Source: Xanthomonas sp. DAR 35659
GTDB taxonomy: Bacteria > Pseudomonadota > Gammaproteobacteria > Xanthomonadales > Xanthomonadaceae
Assembly (NCBI RefSeq): GCF_041242975.1
Contig: NZ_CP162488.1
Coordinates: forward strand, 610,001 to 674,000
DNA: 64,000 nt
Direction of reading: 5' to 3'
A program made the translations under genes and the position numbers. The notes beneath the pieces were generated by a model. The model was not told the origin of the DNA, searched no databases, and saw nothing but the letters and a program-made list of their open reading frames with translations. Shown piece by piece: positions 1 to 11,912 of this stretch (its first letter is position 1; each line of letters starts with the position of its first letter).

Positions 1-9
1 CGAAATACC

Positions 10-85
10 GGGGCCATAGCTCAGCTGGGAGAGCACCTGCTTTGCAAGCAGGGGGTCGTCGGTTCGATCCCGACTGGCTCCACCA
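10..85 (+). tRNA. tRNA-Ala (anticodon TGC)
   Basis: A 76-nt cloverleaf with acceptor GGGGCCA paired to TGGCTCC, a T-loop GGTTCGATCC, anticodon loop CTTTGCAAG giving TGC, and an encoded 3' CCA. It sits in the 16S-23S spacer directly before tRNA-Ile. The Ala-Ile order is the one usual in Xanthomonadaceae and is the reverse of E. coli. Confidence 0.97.
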
Positions 86-99
86 CTGACGAAGACTTT

Positions 100-176
<77 letters not shown>

Positions 177-229
177 CTCTGAATGTATTGCACACTAAGA
201 ATTTATAACGTCCAGCACTGAGGCTGGCG

Positions 230-246
230 CGTGTTCTTTTAAAATT
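230..246 (+). promoter_or_regulatory. boxA-like antitermination element in the rRNA spacer
   Basis: The T-rich stretch TGTTCTTTTAAAA in the 16S-23S spacer resembles the bacterial boxA consensus (TGCTCTTTA), the RNA site for NusB/NusE-dependent antitermination of rRNA transcription. Position between tRNA-Ile and 23S fits. The call rests on resemblance and location only. Confidence 0.5.
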
Positions 247-399
247 TGTGATGTAGCGAGCGTTTGAGAACAAACTTCTCGACGTGTCGTTGTGGCTAAG
301 GCGGGGACCTCGAGTCCCTAGAAATTGAGTCGTTATAGTTCGCGTCCGGGCTTTGTACCCCCGGGCTGAATATGACCTTGAGGCAACTTGAGGTTATAT

Positions 400-407
<8 letters not shown>
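247..407 (+). other. 5' half of the 23S rRNA processing stalk
   Basis: Several segments here are complementary to sequence just after the 23S gene. Positions 387-407 pair perfectly over 21 bp with 3270-3290. Positions 247-262 pair perfectly over 16 bp with 3343-3358. Positions 280-287 pair with 3323-3330 and 295-300 with 3311-3316. Together they form a long stalk that brings the 23S ends together, the known substrate type for RNase III in bacterial pre-rRNA. Confidence 0.8.
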
Positions 408-3269
<2,862 letters not shown>

Positions 3270-3279
<10 letters not shown>

Positions 3280-3358
3280 ATAACCTCAAGATGCTTCCTC
3301 ATAAGCATCCCTTAGCGCGACAACACGTCGATCGCTCTCACTCGCTCGCTACATCACA
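3270..3358 (+). other. 3' half of the 23S rRNA processing stalk and 23S-5S spacer
   Basis: Positions 3270-3290 are the exact reverse complement of 387-407. Segments at 3311-3316, 3323-3330 and 3343-3358 match the reverse complement of spacer segments before the 23S. The conserved pairing across 2.9 kb explains most of the 23S-5S spacer. Confidence 0.8.
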
Positions 3359-3429
3359 CCCCATGAGAGGCTGGCGCCTGCCGTCCTCGGTCCAACAACC
3401 GAGAACCGCATGGCGACACTCCAACCGTC

Positions 3430-3547
3430 TCCCTGGTGAAATTAGCGCTGTGGAACCACCCGATCCCATCCCGAACTCGGAAGTGAAACGCAGCTGCGCC
3501 GATGGTAGTGTGGCTCAAGCCATGCGAGAGTAGGTCATCGCCAGGGG
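3430..3547 (+). rRNA. 5S ribosomal RNA
   Basis: About 118 nt carrying the diagnostic internal blocks CCCGAACTCGGAAGTGAAACG, GCGCCGATGGTAGTGTGG and GCGAGAGTAGG, with terminal stem halves near CCCTGGTGA and TCGCCAGGGG. It completes the operon. The ends are approximate. Confidence 0.95.
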
Positions 3548-3557
3548 CTTTACCCCA

Positions 3558-3588
3558 AATCCCCGTCCGATAGGACGGGGATTTTTTA
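3558..3588 (+). terminator. Rho-independent terminator of the rRNA operon
   Basis: A perfect 11-bp stem AATCCCCGTCC / GGACGGGGATT around a GATA loop, followed by a run of T. It lies about a dozen bases after 5S, so transcription of the ribosomal operon ends here. Confidence 0.92.
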
Positions 3589-3589
3589 T

Positions 3590-4884
3590 TGCGTCGGAAA
3601 AAGCCAAATGCCGCGCTGGCCGCTGCGGCAAAAGCGCTTGCCTGACGCTTGGCCGCGCCTGTTGAACGCCCGCGCCCCGCGCATGCGGATGCCGCAACGG
3701 CGTGCAAGGACATCGTGGAAGGACACCGAGGAGCTCAGTGACAGGCGGATGGCCTGAGGAATGGCTTGCCGCAGCCGCCCTGGCCCTGGGATACGGCGAA
3801 GATCCTGTCCTGCAGCGCCCATCCGGTTGCGATCAACCCTGTCCCAGCGCCGCCGCAGCGGGCAACGTCTCGCGTGCGGCCAGGCGCCAACCACGTCGGC
3901 GCCCGATCGCACAGCCCAGCCGCGAGCTAACGTCGCGACCGCAGCGCGTCCGATAGCAGGACCATCCCAACCGCGGGCAAAGGGCATTGGCGATCGGGTC
4001 GCGGCCGCAAGGCGTCCGCCCGGCCGTAAGCCCGCTGCGCCCAGCGCGCAGCGGGCCGACGACTCGGCTGCGCTACTGCGCTACCTCAATCGTTCTGCGC
4101 GCTGACTACTCGGCCGTCCGTCGGACCTGAAGCAGCGCTGCTGGGGAGAACCGGACAATACGCGCCCGTTGTGTGCTCAAGTGCCGCGGGGGAAGCGGTG
4201 AGCGAACGCCAGCTATATGTGGACGCGTTCTTGCAGCGGCACTGGATCCACCGTGCCTAGCATGCCGCCAACGGTCAAATCGCAGCGTGTGGCTGTACCG
4301 CGACCGCATGGCTTGCGCTACCGCGGCCCGGCCGGTGGCAGGCTGACTCTAACCAGCAGGGCTGCGTCCGATCGCCGGGTTGTTGCGCTAGCAGTCTCAG
4401 GCTGGATCTAAGGCCACAGCGAGCACCAGTGGCATCCAACCCTGCGCAACTGCCGTCCGCTGATCGCGAGACCGGCTTCGTCATTCTCCAATGCTGAATA
4501 GTCGGTAGTGCATCCAAGGCGGCCGGAATACGCGAGAGCGACGTGCTCGCGAGTGCGACTGTCATTGCATGGACTCTCTCCGCGCTTCTCTATGCCGCGC
4601 CTCCCATTGATGCTGCTGGCCGTCCGCAGGTGTGGTTCGCCAATGAATTTTCGTTGCCGCCCACGCCATCAGTGAAGCACCTACGTTCAGCTGGACACCT
4701 GTCCCAGTCCACAATTAAGCGCCTCGCCGCGCATTGAAGCGAGCGCATCGCACCGTTCCATAGGGCGATGCGCCTCTTTCATGCTATGCCGCTTAGACTT
4801 TTCTCGACTCCGACGCCCGCGCGGGCATCTATTGACTGCTCCGCGCATTGTTTTTTGGCCCCTTTCCCCCACGAGGTCTTTCCC
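3590..4884. other. 1.3-kb stretch without a recognisable gene
   Basis: Open frames here are short (the longest about 130 codons, with no ribosome-binding site or recognisable domain) and lie on both strands without consistent third-position GC bias. No tRNA, IS end or palindromic repeat of the families seen elsewhere was found. A 9-bp inverted repeat (GCGCATCGC at 4745, GCGATGCGC at 4767) lies shortly before the alcohol dehydrogenase. It may be decayed accessory DNA downstream of the rRNA operon. Confidence 0.5.
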
Positions 4885-5952
4885 ATGAGCCAAGCCAATG
4901 GATATGCCGCTCAGGCATCCGATCAGCCGCTGACCCCCTTCACCTTCGAGCGCCGCGCGCTCGGCGCGCACGATGTCAGCATCGAGATCCTCTACTGTGG
5001 TGTCTGCCACTCGGATCTGCACACCGCCCGCAACGAGTGGCACAACACCCAGTACCCGTCGGTGCCGGGTCACGAGATCGTCGGCCGCGTCACCGCCGTG
5101 GGCGACCAGGTCGGCGCCTTCAAGGTCGGCGACCTGGCAGGTGTCGGCTGTATGGTCGACAGCTGCCGGCACTGCGCTTCCTGCACCGATGGCGAGGAGC
5201 AGTACTGCGAGAGCGGCTTCGTCGGCACCTACAACGGTCCGATGTTCGGCGGCGAGAATACCTATGGCGGCTACTCCGACCACATCGTGGTCGACGAGAA
5301 GTATGTCCTGCATATCCGCCACGATGCCGAACAGTTGGCGGCGGTGGCGCCGCTGCTCTGCGCCGGCATCACCACCTATTCGCCGCTGAATCACTGGAAG
5401 GTCGGCCCGGGCAAGAAGGTCGGCATCGTCGGTCTGGGTGGGCTCGGCCACATGGGCGTGAAGATCGCGCACGCGATGGGCGCGCACGTGGTGCTGTTCA
5501 CCACCTCGGCGAACAAGCGGGACGACGCGCTGCGCCTGGGCGCCGACGAGGTGGTGGTGTCCAAGCGGCAGGAAGAGATGGCCGCGCATGCCAACAGCTT
5601 CGATTTCATTCTCAACACCGTCGCCGCATCGCACGACCTGGATGCGTTCCTGACCCTGCTCAAGCGCGATGGCGCGATGACGCTGGTCGGTGCGCCGGCC
5701 GAGCCGCATCCGTCGCCGACCGTGTTCAACCTGATCATGAAACGTCGCCAGCTCGCCGGGTCGTTGATCGGCGGTATCCGCGAGACGCAGGAGATGCTCG
5801 ATTTCTGCGCCAAGCATGGGATCGTGTCCGACATCGAGACGATCGAGATGGCGCAGATCAATGAGGCCTATGAGCGCATGCTCAAGGGCGACGTGAAGTA
5901 CCGCTTCGTCATCGACATGGCCAATCTGGGCAAGGTCGCGCAAGCCGCCTGA
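4885..5952 (+). CDS. Zinc-dependent NAD(P) alcohol dehydrogenase (YahK/CAD-like)
   Basis: A 355-residue cytosolic medium-chain dehydrogenase that should interconvert alcohols and aldehydes with NAD(P)H. The catalytic zinc ligands are C41 (GVCHSD), H63-E64 (PGHE) and C159 (LLCAG). The structural zinc set is C94, C97, C100 and C108. The Rossmann motif GLGGLGHMG spans about 183-191. The length and the GVCHSD/PGHE pattern fit the cinnamyl-alcohol/YahK branch, which often acts broadly on aldehydes. The ATG at 4885 follows an ACGAGG ribosome-binding site. The frame stays open upstream to 4768, but that part lacks the family fold. It is a single-gene unit with a strong terminator downstream. The physiological substrate cannot be read from the sequence. 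Confidence 0.93.
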   Translation: MSQANGYAAQASDQPLTPFTFERRALGAHDVSIEILYCGVCHSDLHTARNEWHNTQYPSVPGHEIVGRVTAVGDQVGAFKVGDLAGVGCMVDSCRHCASCTDGEEQYCESGFVGTYNGPMFGGENTYGGYSDHIVVDEKYVLHIRHDAEQLAAVAPLLCAGITTYSPLNHWKVGPGKKVGIVGLGGLGHMGVKIAHAMGAHVVLFTTSANKRDDALRLGADEVVVSKRQEEMAAHANSFDFILNTVAASHDLDAFLTLLKRDGAMTLVGAPAEPHPSPTVFNLIMKRRQLAGSLIGGIRETQEMLDFCAKHGIVSDIETIEMAQINEAYERMLKGDVKYRFVIDMANLGKVAQAA

Positions 5953-6014
5953 CGGAAGCGCCGGTCGGTTGTGCATGGATGCGGCCAGCCAGCCGCATGT
6001 GTATGCAATGCGGG

Positions 6015-6052
6015 CGCCTGGACATGGAGACATGTCCAGGCGTTTTCTTTTT
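6015..6052 (+). terminator. Rho-independent terminator after the alcohol dehydrogenase
   Basis: A perfect 12-bp stem CGCCTGGACATG / CATGTCCAGGCG with a GAGA tetraloop, followed by TTTTCTTTTT. Confidence 0.92.
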
Positions 6053-6147
6053 CTGGGGAAGCTCTCGCGAACGTGGGGCTTCCTGGCTTGTTGCGTGGCG
6101 AGAGCGTTGATGACTATGGCCGCCATGGATCGAGGAGGCGTGGCGGC

Positions 6148-6174
6148 CTGTCGCGGCTGAAGCCGCTCCTACAG
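6148..6174. repeat. REP-like palindromic unit (single)
   Basis: CTGTCGCGGCTGAAGCCGCT plus CCTACAG: a GC-rich imperfect palindrome (AGCGGCTTCAGCCGC core) that recurs at 15728-15796, 47098-47124 and 51886-51957. Such elements sit between genes in Xanthomonadaceae. The role is unknown here; it can form an RNA hairpin. Confidence 0.85.
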
Positions 6175-6299
6175 GAGCGGGCATCCGGGCGTGAGGCGGT
6201 CTCGTGGTTTGAGCGCCAAAAACGGGAACGGCGCCGAAGCGCCGTTGCCAGGAACTGAAGCAGCGCCGGGCTACCGGCGCGCCTGCGATCGAAAGCCGA

Positions 6300-8036
6300 T
6301 CATTTGCCGGGTGTAGCCGGCGCCGGCGGCTGGGCCGCGCCGCCCATCATCTTGTCGCGCGCCGCCTTGAACGGGTTGTCGGCGTACCAGTTCGGCCACG
6401 CGCTACCCGCCGCCAGTTCCTTGCCCACGCCATAGACGGCCTGCAGGTCGTCCATCACGCCGTCGAGTTTCCAGGTAGCGGGATCGTACTGGTCGGCCGG
6501 GGTGTGGTAGCGGTGCTTGCCGTAGTCGTCCGACGCGCGCTTGCCGGCCTCGATGCCGCCATCGACCAGGTCTTCGCCGCCATCGATGTACAGCGCCGGC
6601 ACGCCGGCCTTGGCGAAGTTGAAGTGATCGGAGCGGAAATAGAATCCGCCCTGCGGCGAGGACTCGGCGTGCAGGACGCGGCCTTGCGCGGCGGCGATGG
6701 GCTTGAGCATGTCCTCCAGTTCGGAGCTGCCGAAGCCGTTGACCACCAAATCCTTGGCGCGGCCGGCGACGGGCATGGCGTCGAGGTTGATGACGCCGGC
6801 GATCTTGTTCAACGGGAAGGTTGGGTGGGCGACGTAGTACTTGGATCCCAGCAGGCCCGATTCCTCCAGCGTCACCGCCAGGAACACCACCGAGCGTTCC
6901 GGGCGCGGCTGCTGGTGCGCGAACGCATCGGCGATCTCGAGGATGCCGGCCACGCCGGTCGCGTTGTCCACCGCGCCGTTGTAGATGTTGTCGCCGGTTT
7001 CGTCCTCGTGCTTGCCCAGGTGGTCCCAGTGCGCCATGTACAGCACCGCTTCGTCGGCACGGCCGGCGCCGGGCAGTACGCCGACCACGTTGCGCGATTT
7101 CTTCTCGGCGATCGTGCTCTTCAGGTCCACCGACAGCTTGGCCTTCAGCGGCACCGGCTTGAAGCCGCGCTTGCTCGCGTCCTTGTAGGCCTGGTCCAGG
7201 TCCAGGCCGGCATCGGCGAACAATTGCTTGGCGGCCTGCGCGGTGATCCAGCCTTGCGCCGGGATGCGCGGTTCCGGGTCGTCCTTGGCCGGCAGGTCGT
7301 ACTGCGCGCCGGACCAGGAATTCTTCACCACGTCCCAGCCGTAGCTGGCGCCGGGGGTGTCGTGCACGATCAGCGCGGCGACCGCGCCCTTGCGCGCGGC
7401 TTCCTCGAACTTGTAGGTCCAGCGCCCGTAGTAGGTCATGCGCTTGCCTTCGAACAGCGTGCCGTCCTCGGTGTGGAAGCCCGGATCGTTGACGAACATC
7501 ACCACGGTCTTGCCCTTCCAATCCTGGTCGGCGTAGTCGTTCCACTTCTGCTCCGGTGCATCGACGCCGTAGCCGACGAACACCATGTCGCTGCCGTCGA
7601 TCTTGACCTCGGTCTGGCCGGTACGCGTGCCGATCACCATGTCGGTGCCGAACTTGAGTTCGCGCGGCTTGCCGCCCTGTTCCAACTTCAGCACGGTGTT
7701 CGGATCGGCCGTGGTCTCGGTCATCGCCACGTCCTGGAACCAGCTGTCGCCGTTGCCCGGCTGCAGGCCGATGCGCTGCATCTGGTCGCGGATGTAGTTG
7801 ACGGTCTTGTCCTCGCCGGCGGTGCCCGGGGCGCGGCCTTCGAACGCATCCGAGGACAGGGTCTTGACCAGTTCGCCGAAGTCGGCCGGGGTGATCTCGG
7901 GGGCGAAGGCGTGGGCCGCCGCGGCGACGGGAGCCGGCGGCGGCGCCACGGTCTCGGCGGCCGGGGCCGGCGTTTCGCGCTTGCAGGCCGTCAGCGCAGC
8001 GGCCGCGGCCAGGCACAGCACAAGCTTGCGGGACAT
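6300..8036 (-). CDS. M28 family metallopeptidase, lipoprotein
   Basis: A 578-residue exported zinc aminopeptidase-type protein. Residues 1-18 are a lipoprotein signal with lipobox LTAC (C18), followed by an Ala/Pro-rich linker, so it should be membrane-anchored outside the cytoplasm. A PA-like insert (about 150-280) precedes the M28 core. Metal ligands in order are H336 (AHWDHLG), D357 (GAVDNATG), E391/E392 (TLEESG), D419 (INLDA) and a His in RYHTPADQ near the C terminus. Family members remove N-terminal residues from peptides. The ATG at 8036 is preceded by AGGAG on the minus strand. The gene stands alone, and the tail is Pro/Ala-rich. Exact specificity is not visible. Confidence 0.93.
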   Translation of the reverse strand: MSRKLVLCLAAAAALTACKRETPAPAAETVAPPPAPVAAAAHAFAPEITPADFGELVKTLSSDAFEGRAPGTAGEDKTVNYIRDQMQRIGLQPGNGDSWFQDVAMTETTADPNTVLKLEQGGKPRELKFGTDMVIGTRTGQTEVKIDGSDMVFVGYGVDAPEQKWNDYADQDWKGKTVVMFVNDPGFHTEDGTLFEGKRMTYYGRWTYKFEEAARKGAVAALIVHDTPGASYGWDVVKNSWSGAQYDLPAKDDPEPRIPAQGWITAQAAKQLFADAGLDLDQAYKDASKRGFKPVPLKAKLSVDLKSTIAEKKSRNVVGVLPGAGRADEAVLYMAHWDHLGKHEDETGDNIYNGAVDNATGVAGILEIADAFAHQQPRPERSVVFLAVTLEESGLLGSKYYVAHPTFPLNKIAGVINLDAMPVAGRAKDLVVNGFGSSELEDMLKPIAAAQGRVLHAESSPQGGFYFRSDHFNFAKAGVPALYIDGGEDLVDGGIEAGKRASDDYGKHRYHTPADQYDPATWKLDGVMDDLQAVYGVGKELAAGSAWPNWYADNPFKAARDKMMGGAAQPPAPATPGK

Positions 8037-8121
8037 GGGGGCTCCTGGACGGTGGGGAACCCCGATTCTATAGGCAAGTCCTGCGCGGATGACGCCGGCA
8101 ATGGCGGCCGGCGTGGCTGGA

Positions 8122-8784
8122 TCAGTTCTCGGGCGCGGTGTCGCCGTCGAAGGTCTGCGCGGTGGCGCCGCTGATCGGCCCGGTCTTGGCGCTGCGGTGC
8201 ACGTACAGCGTCACGTCGCGCTCGAAATGCAGCGGCCCGTCGATCACCGCGCGCGGGCCGACGATGACGCGCGGCTTGCGCGCCGGCTTGAACGACATGC
8301 TGAAGCTGGGCTTGGTGACCTGGATGCCGCCGCTGATGTGCGAGTCGTGGCCGACGGTGATGTCGCCGTTGACCGTCTCGATGCTCCCTTGCAACTGCGT
8401 GGCGACCAGGCCGATGCTGCCGTTGACGGTCTCCACGCCGCTGCCGATGCGGCTGCCGCGGTCGACGAAGATGCCGCCGTTGACCGTCTCGATGGAACCG
8501 GCGATCTGCGCCTGTTCGCCGACGCGAATACCGCCGTTGACGGTGGACAGGCCTTTGCTCTGCACCTTGTCGGCGATCTTGATGCCGCCATTGACGGTTT
8601 CCACGCCGCCGACGGTCGCGCCCGACTCGATGGTGATGCCGCCGTTCACCGTTTCCAGGTCACCGTACTGCTTGCCGGACTCGGCGGTGATGCTGCCGTT
8701 GACCTTGCTGATGTCCTCGGCGGCCAGGGCGGGGCCGGCCATCAGGGCCAGCGCCAACAGGGCCGACAAATGCGTACGCTGCAT
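8122..8784 (-). CDS. Exported VNG-repeat protein of unknown function
   Basis: A 220-residue protein with a Sec signal peptide (about 1-22, AxA site before AEDIS). The mature part is built from seven tandem repeats of 17-20 residues, each starting with (E/S)TVNG(G/S/D)I or the related SKVNGSI. This pattern is expected to fold as a short beta-solenoid like polymer-forming or DUF4097-type adhesin-like proteins. A basic segment (KPARKPR, about 165-175) separates the repeats from the C-terminal part. A strong GGAGGT ribosome-binding site precedes the ATG. It is transcribed divergently from the EnvC-like gene. I recognise the repeat style but no specific function. Likely periplasmic. Confidence 0.85.
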   Translation of the reverse strand: MQRTHLSALLALALMAGPALAAEDISKVNGSITAESGKQYGDLETVNGGITIESGATVGGVETVNGGIKIADKVQSKGLSTVNGGIRVGEQAQIAGSIETVNGGIFVDRGSRIGSGVETVNGSIGLVATQLQGSIETVNGDITVGHDSHISGGIQVTKPSFSMSFKPARKPRVIVGPRAVIDGPLHFERDVTLYVHRSAKTGPISGATAQTFDGDTAPEN

Positions 8785-8886
8785 GATCCACCTCCAGAGC
8801 GCCGGCCAATCGCGGCATCGATTCGTGGGGCGATCACAACACGCTTCGCTACAATCCGCCCCTGCCTGAAGTCATTGGACCCACCC

Positions 8887-10197
8887 GTGCCCGCAGCCGT
8901 CTTCGCTCCGTCGCGTCCCGCCTTGCCTGCGGCGGCAGCATGGCGTCTGTCCGGCTGGTGGCGCGCCGCGCTTTGCCGGCTGGCGGCGACGGCGCTGCTG
9001 CTGGTCGCGGCGCAGGCGCTGGCGCAGAACCCGCGCGAGGCAGAGCGCCGCCTGGAGAAGGTGCGCGGCGAGCTGAAGAGCGTGGCCGAAGAGCGCAGGG
9101 CGCTGGAAGGCAAACGCGGCGACGCCGCGCGCCAGTTGCGCGAGGCCGACGAAAAGGTCGCCGTCACCGGGCGCAGCCTGGCGCAGACCCAGCAGGCGTT
9201 GCGCCAGCACCAGCAGACCCTGGCGGAACTGGAGCGCAAGCGCGACACAGTGCGCGCAGGCCTGACGCGGCAGCGCGCCGAACTGGCGCAATTGCTGCGC
9301 GCGGCCTACGCGATCGGCGGCAATGCGCCATTGAAGCTGCTGCTGGCGCAGGACCGCGTGGCCGACGCCAATCGCCTGCTGGCCTATCATCGCTATCTGC
9401 AGCGCGAGCGCGCACAGCGGATCGCCACGCTGACCCAGGAGCTGCAGGCGCTGGAGCAGGTCCAGCGCGACGTGGCGGCGCAGCGGGAACAATTGAGCGC
9501 CGCGCAGCGCCAGCAGCAGGAACAGGCGGCGGCCCTGCAGCGCGACCGCAAGCAGCGCGCCAGCCTGGTCTCGGAACTGGACCAGCGCTACCAGGACCGC
9601 AGCGAACGCGAGAAGGCGCTGGGCCAGGACGCCAAGGCGCTGGAGACGCTGCTGGCCAATCTGCGCGCGGCTGCTGCGCGCGCCGAGGCCGAGCGCCGCG
9701 CCGCCGCCAAGCGCGCCGCGGCCGAACAGGCGGCGCAGGCCAAGGCCGCGGCGAAGTCGCCGCGCGGCGGCGGCAAGGTGCCGCCCAAGGCGGTCGCCTC
9801 GGCGCCGCCGCTGAAGGTCGGCGGCCTGGGCTGGCCGCTGTCCGGCGACCTGATCGCGCGCTACGGCGGCAAGCTGCCGGACGGGCGCACCAGCAACGGG
9901 GTGCTGATCGCCGCCCCGGCCGGCAGCACGATCACCGCGGTCGCCGACGGCACCGTGGTGTTCTCCGACTGGATGACCGGCTACGGCATGATCCTGATCG
10001 TCGATCACGGCAACGGCTACATGAGCCTGTACGCCCACAACGACACGCTGCTGCGCGATCCCGGCGCGCAGGTCAAGCGCGGCGATGCGGTGGCCAAGGT
10101 CGGCAATTCCGGCGGCCAGGGCCGCCCGGCGCTGTATTTCGAATTGCGCCGCAACGGCCAGCCGGTGGATCCGTCGTCGTGGCTGCAGCGGCGCTAG
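8887..10197 (+). CDS. envC: EnvC-like murein hydrolase activator
   Basis: About 436 residues from a GTG start; an in-frame TTG at 8875 is an alternative. The N-terminal export signal (hydrophobic LCRLAATALLLVAAQALAQ) is followed by a long coiled coil rich in Q, R, E and A (about 60-290), then a C-terminal LytM/M23 fold (about 320-436). The LytM domain is degenerate: SNGVLIAAP replaces the HxGxD zinc motif and ALYFELR replaces HLHFE. This is the known signature of EnvC/NlpD-type proteins, which activate periplasmic amidases at the division septum instead of cutting peptidoglycan. The C-terminal peptidase gene follows after 124 nt, an arrangement seen in many gammaproteobacteria. Confidence 0.92.
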   Translation: MPAAVFAPSRPALPAAAAWRLSGWWRAALCRLAATALLLVAAQALAQNPREAERRLEKVRGELKSVAEERRALEGKRGDAARQLREADEKVAVTGRSLAQTQQALRQHQQTLAELERKRDTVRAGLTRQRAELAQLLRAAYAIGGNAPLKLLLAQDRVADANRLLAYHRYLQRERAQRIATLTQELQALEQVQRDVAAQREQLSAAQRQQQEQAAALQRDRKQRASLVSELDQRYQDRSEREKALGQDAKALETLLANLRAAAARAEAERRAAAKRAAAEQAAQAKAAAKSPRGGGKVPPKAVASAPPLKVGGLGWPLSGDLIARYGGKLPDGRTSNGVLIAAPAGSTITAVADGTVVFSDWMTGYGMILIVDHGNGYMSLYAHNDTLLRDPGAQVKRGDAVAKVGNSGGQGRPALYFELRRNGQPVDPSSWLQRR

Positions 10198-10321
10198 GGC
10201 GCAGTGACACGCCCTAGTTCGAGCGGCGCTGCGCATTCAACGCGAATTTAGCCTGGCTTCGCGCATAATCCGGTGAACCGCGCCGTGGACGGCGCGGGTC
10301 GTCCCCCAATCGGAGTGCTTC

Positions 10322-11851
10322 ATGCGCGTAGTCCTGTCCGCTGCCTTGTTGCTTGCTCTGGCGCCGTTGCCGTCGATGGCGCAGAGCGCCGGCGAGCAGA
10401 CGCCCTCGGCCCCCGCGGCCAGTGCCGACGATCCGGATGCCACCGAGTCGGCCAGTTCGCGCGTGCCGCTGGACGAGATCCGCCGCTACGTGGCGGTGTA
10501 CAACGCGGTGAAGGAAGCCTATGTCGATCCGGTCGACGACAAGAAACTCATGCAGTCGGCGATCCGCGGCCTGCTGCTGGACCTGGATCCGCACAGCACC
10601 TATTTCAGCAAGGAGGACGCCGAGGCGTTCGACGAGCAAGCCACCGGCGCCTACGACGGCATCGGCGTGGAGTTGCTGCAGCTGCCGGACAACACGCTCA
10701 AGGTGGTGTCGCCGATCGACGACACCCCGGCCGCGCGCGCCGGCGTGCGCTCGGGCGACATCATCGTCGCCATCGATGGCAAGCCGATCAGCGCGGTGAA
10801 GGCGATGGAGCCGTTGCGCGGCGACTCGGGCAGCAAGGTGGTGCTGACCATCGTGCGCGAGAAGGTGGACAAGCCGTTCGACGTGACCCTGGTCCGGCAG
10901 ACCATCCGCGTGGCCAGCGTGCGCAGCCGCATGCTCGAACCCGGCTACGGCTACATCCGCATCAGCACCTTCCAGGCCGACACCGGCGCGGATTTCCACA
11001 AGCAACTGCAGCAGTTGCAGAGCCAGGCCGGCGGCAAGCTGCGCGGCCTGGTGCTGGATCTGCGCAGCAACCCCGGCGGCCTGCTGACCGCGGCGGTGCA
11101 GGTCGCCGACGACGTGCTCGACAAGGGCACCATCGTGACCACGCGCGGGCGCATCTCGGTCAGCGATTCCAAGTTCGATGCCACGCCCGGCGATCTGCTC
11201 AATGGCGCGCCGATGGTGGTGCTGGTCGATGCCGGATCGGCCAGCGCCTCGGAGGTGCTGGCCGGCGCGCTGCGCGACAACAAGCGCGCGCGCATCGTCG
11301 GCAGCCGCACCTTCGGCAAGGGTTCGGTGCAGACCGTATTGCCGCTGGACAACGGCGACTCGGTGAAGCTGACCACCGCGCGTTACTACACGCCCAGCGG
11401 CAAGTCGATCCAGGCCAGCGGCATCGTGCCGGACGTGGTGCTGCGTCCGGAGCAGAGCAAGGACGATGCGGACACGCCCGCGGTGCTGGCCGACTACAGC
11501 GAGGCGACGCTGCCCGGCCATCTGCATGGCGACGACGAAGGCGCCGAAGGCTACAGCGCCGGCGACGTGCTGCCCGGCGATGCGCCGATCGCGCAGGCGC
11601 TGGCCGAACTGAAGCATCCGGGCGCGGTGGCGAAGGCGGCGGCCGCGGCCAAGCCCGCCAAGTCCAAGGCCAAGGCGCCGGTGACGCCGGCTGCGGCGCA
11701 GAAGCCAGGCGTGCCCGCCGCCGCCAAACCGGTGCCGTCGAAGCCGGAGCCGGCCAGGACCGAGCCGAGCAAGGCAGAGCCGAGCAAGACGGAACCTACC
11801 AAGGCCGAGCCGGATAAGACCGAGCCCGCAGCGCCGGCCTCCGGTTCCTGA
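10322..11851 (+). CDS. ctpA: S41 family C-terminal processing peptidase
   Basis: A 509-residue periplasmic serine peptidase. The signal peptide runs to about residue 20 (PSMAQ). A PDZ domain (about 85-180, GIGVELLQ...AARAGVRSGD) recognises substrate C termini. The catalytic Ser/Lys dyad is in GSASASE (306-311) and FGKGS (K333). The family trims or degrades periplasmic proteins with exposed C termini, including cell-wall enzymes, which fits the EnvC-like neighbour. Start supported by CGGAG seven bases before the ATG. Odd: the last about 90 residues are a low-complexity tail of Ala/Lys followed by degenerate EPSK(A/T)EP repeats. Confidence 0.93.
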   Translation: MRVVLSAALLLALAPLPSMAQSAGEQTPSAPAASADDPDATESASSRVPLDEIRRYVAVYNAVKEAYVDPVDDKKLMQSAIRGLLLDLDPHSTYFSKEDAEAFDEQATGAYDGIGVELLQLPDNTLKVVSPIDDTPAARAGVRSGDIIVAIDGKPISAVKAMEPLRGDSGSKVVLTIVREKVDKPFDVTLVRQTIRVASVRSRMLEPGYGYIRISTFQADTGADFHKQLQQLQSQAGGKLRGLVLDLRSNPGGLLTAAVQVADDVLDKGTIVTTRGRISVSDSKFDATPGDLLNGAPMVVLVDAGSASASEVLAGALRDNKRARIVGSRTFGKGSVQTVLPLDNGDSVKLTTARYYTPSGKSIQASGIVPDVVLRPEQSKDDADTPAVLADYSEATLPGHLHGDDEGAEGYSAGDVLPGDAPIAQALAELKHPGAVAKAAAAAKPAKSKAKAPVTPAAAQKPGVPAAAKPVPSKPEPARTEPSKAEPSKTEPTKAEPDKTEPAAPASGS

Positions 11852-11912
11852 GCCGGCGCGTTGCCATCTCGTCGCGTGGGGCGGGGCGCCGCGATGGCGC
11901 CGCCCATGCGCC

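Noticed and set aside
4687..6126. 479-codon minus-strand frame over the alcohol dehydrogenase
   Set aside because: Typical high-GC shadow; the plus strand carries an intact zinc dehydrogenase.
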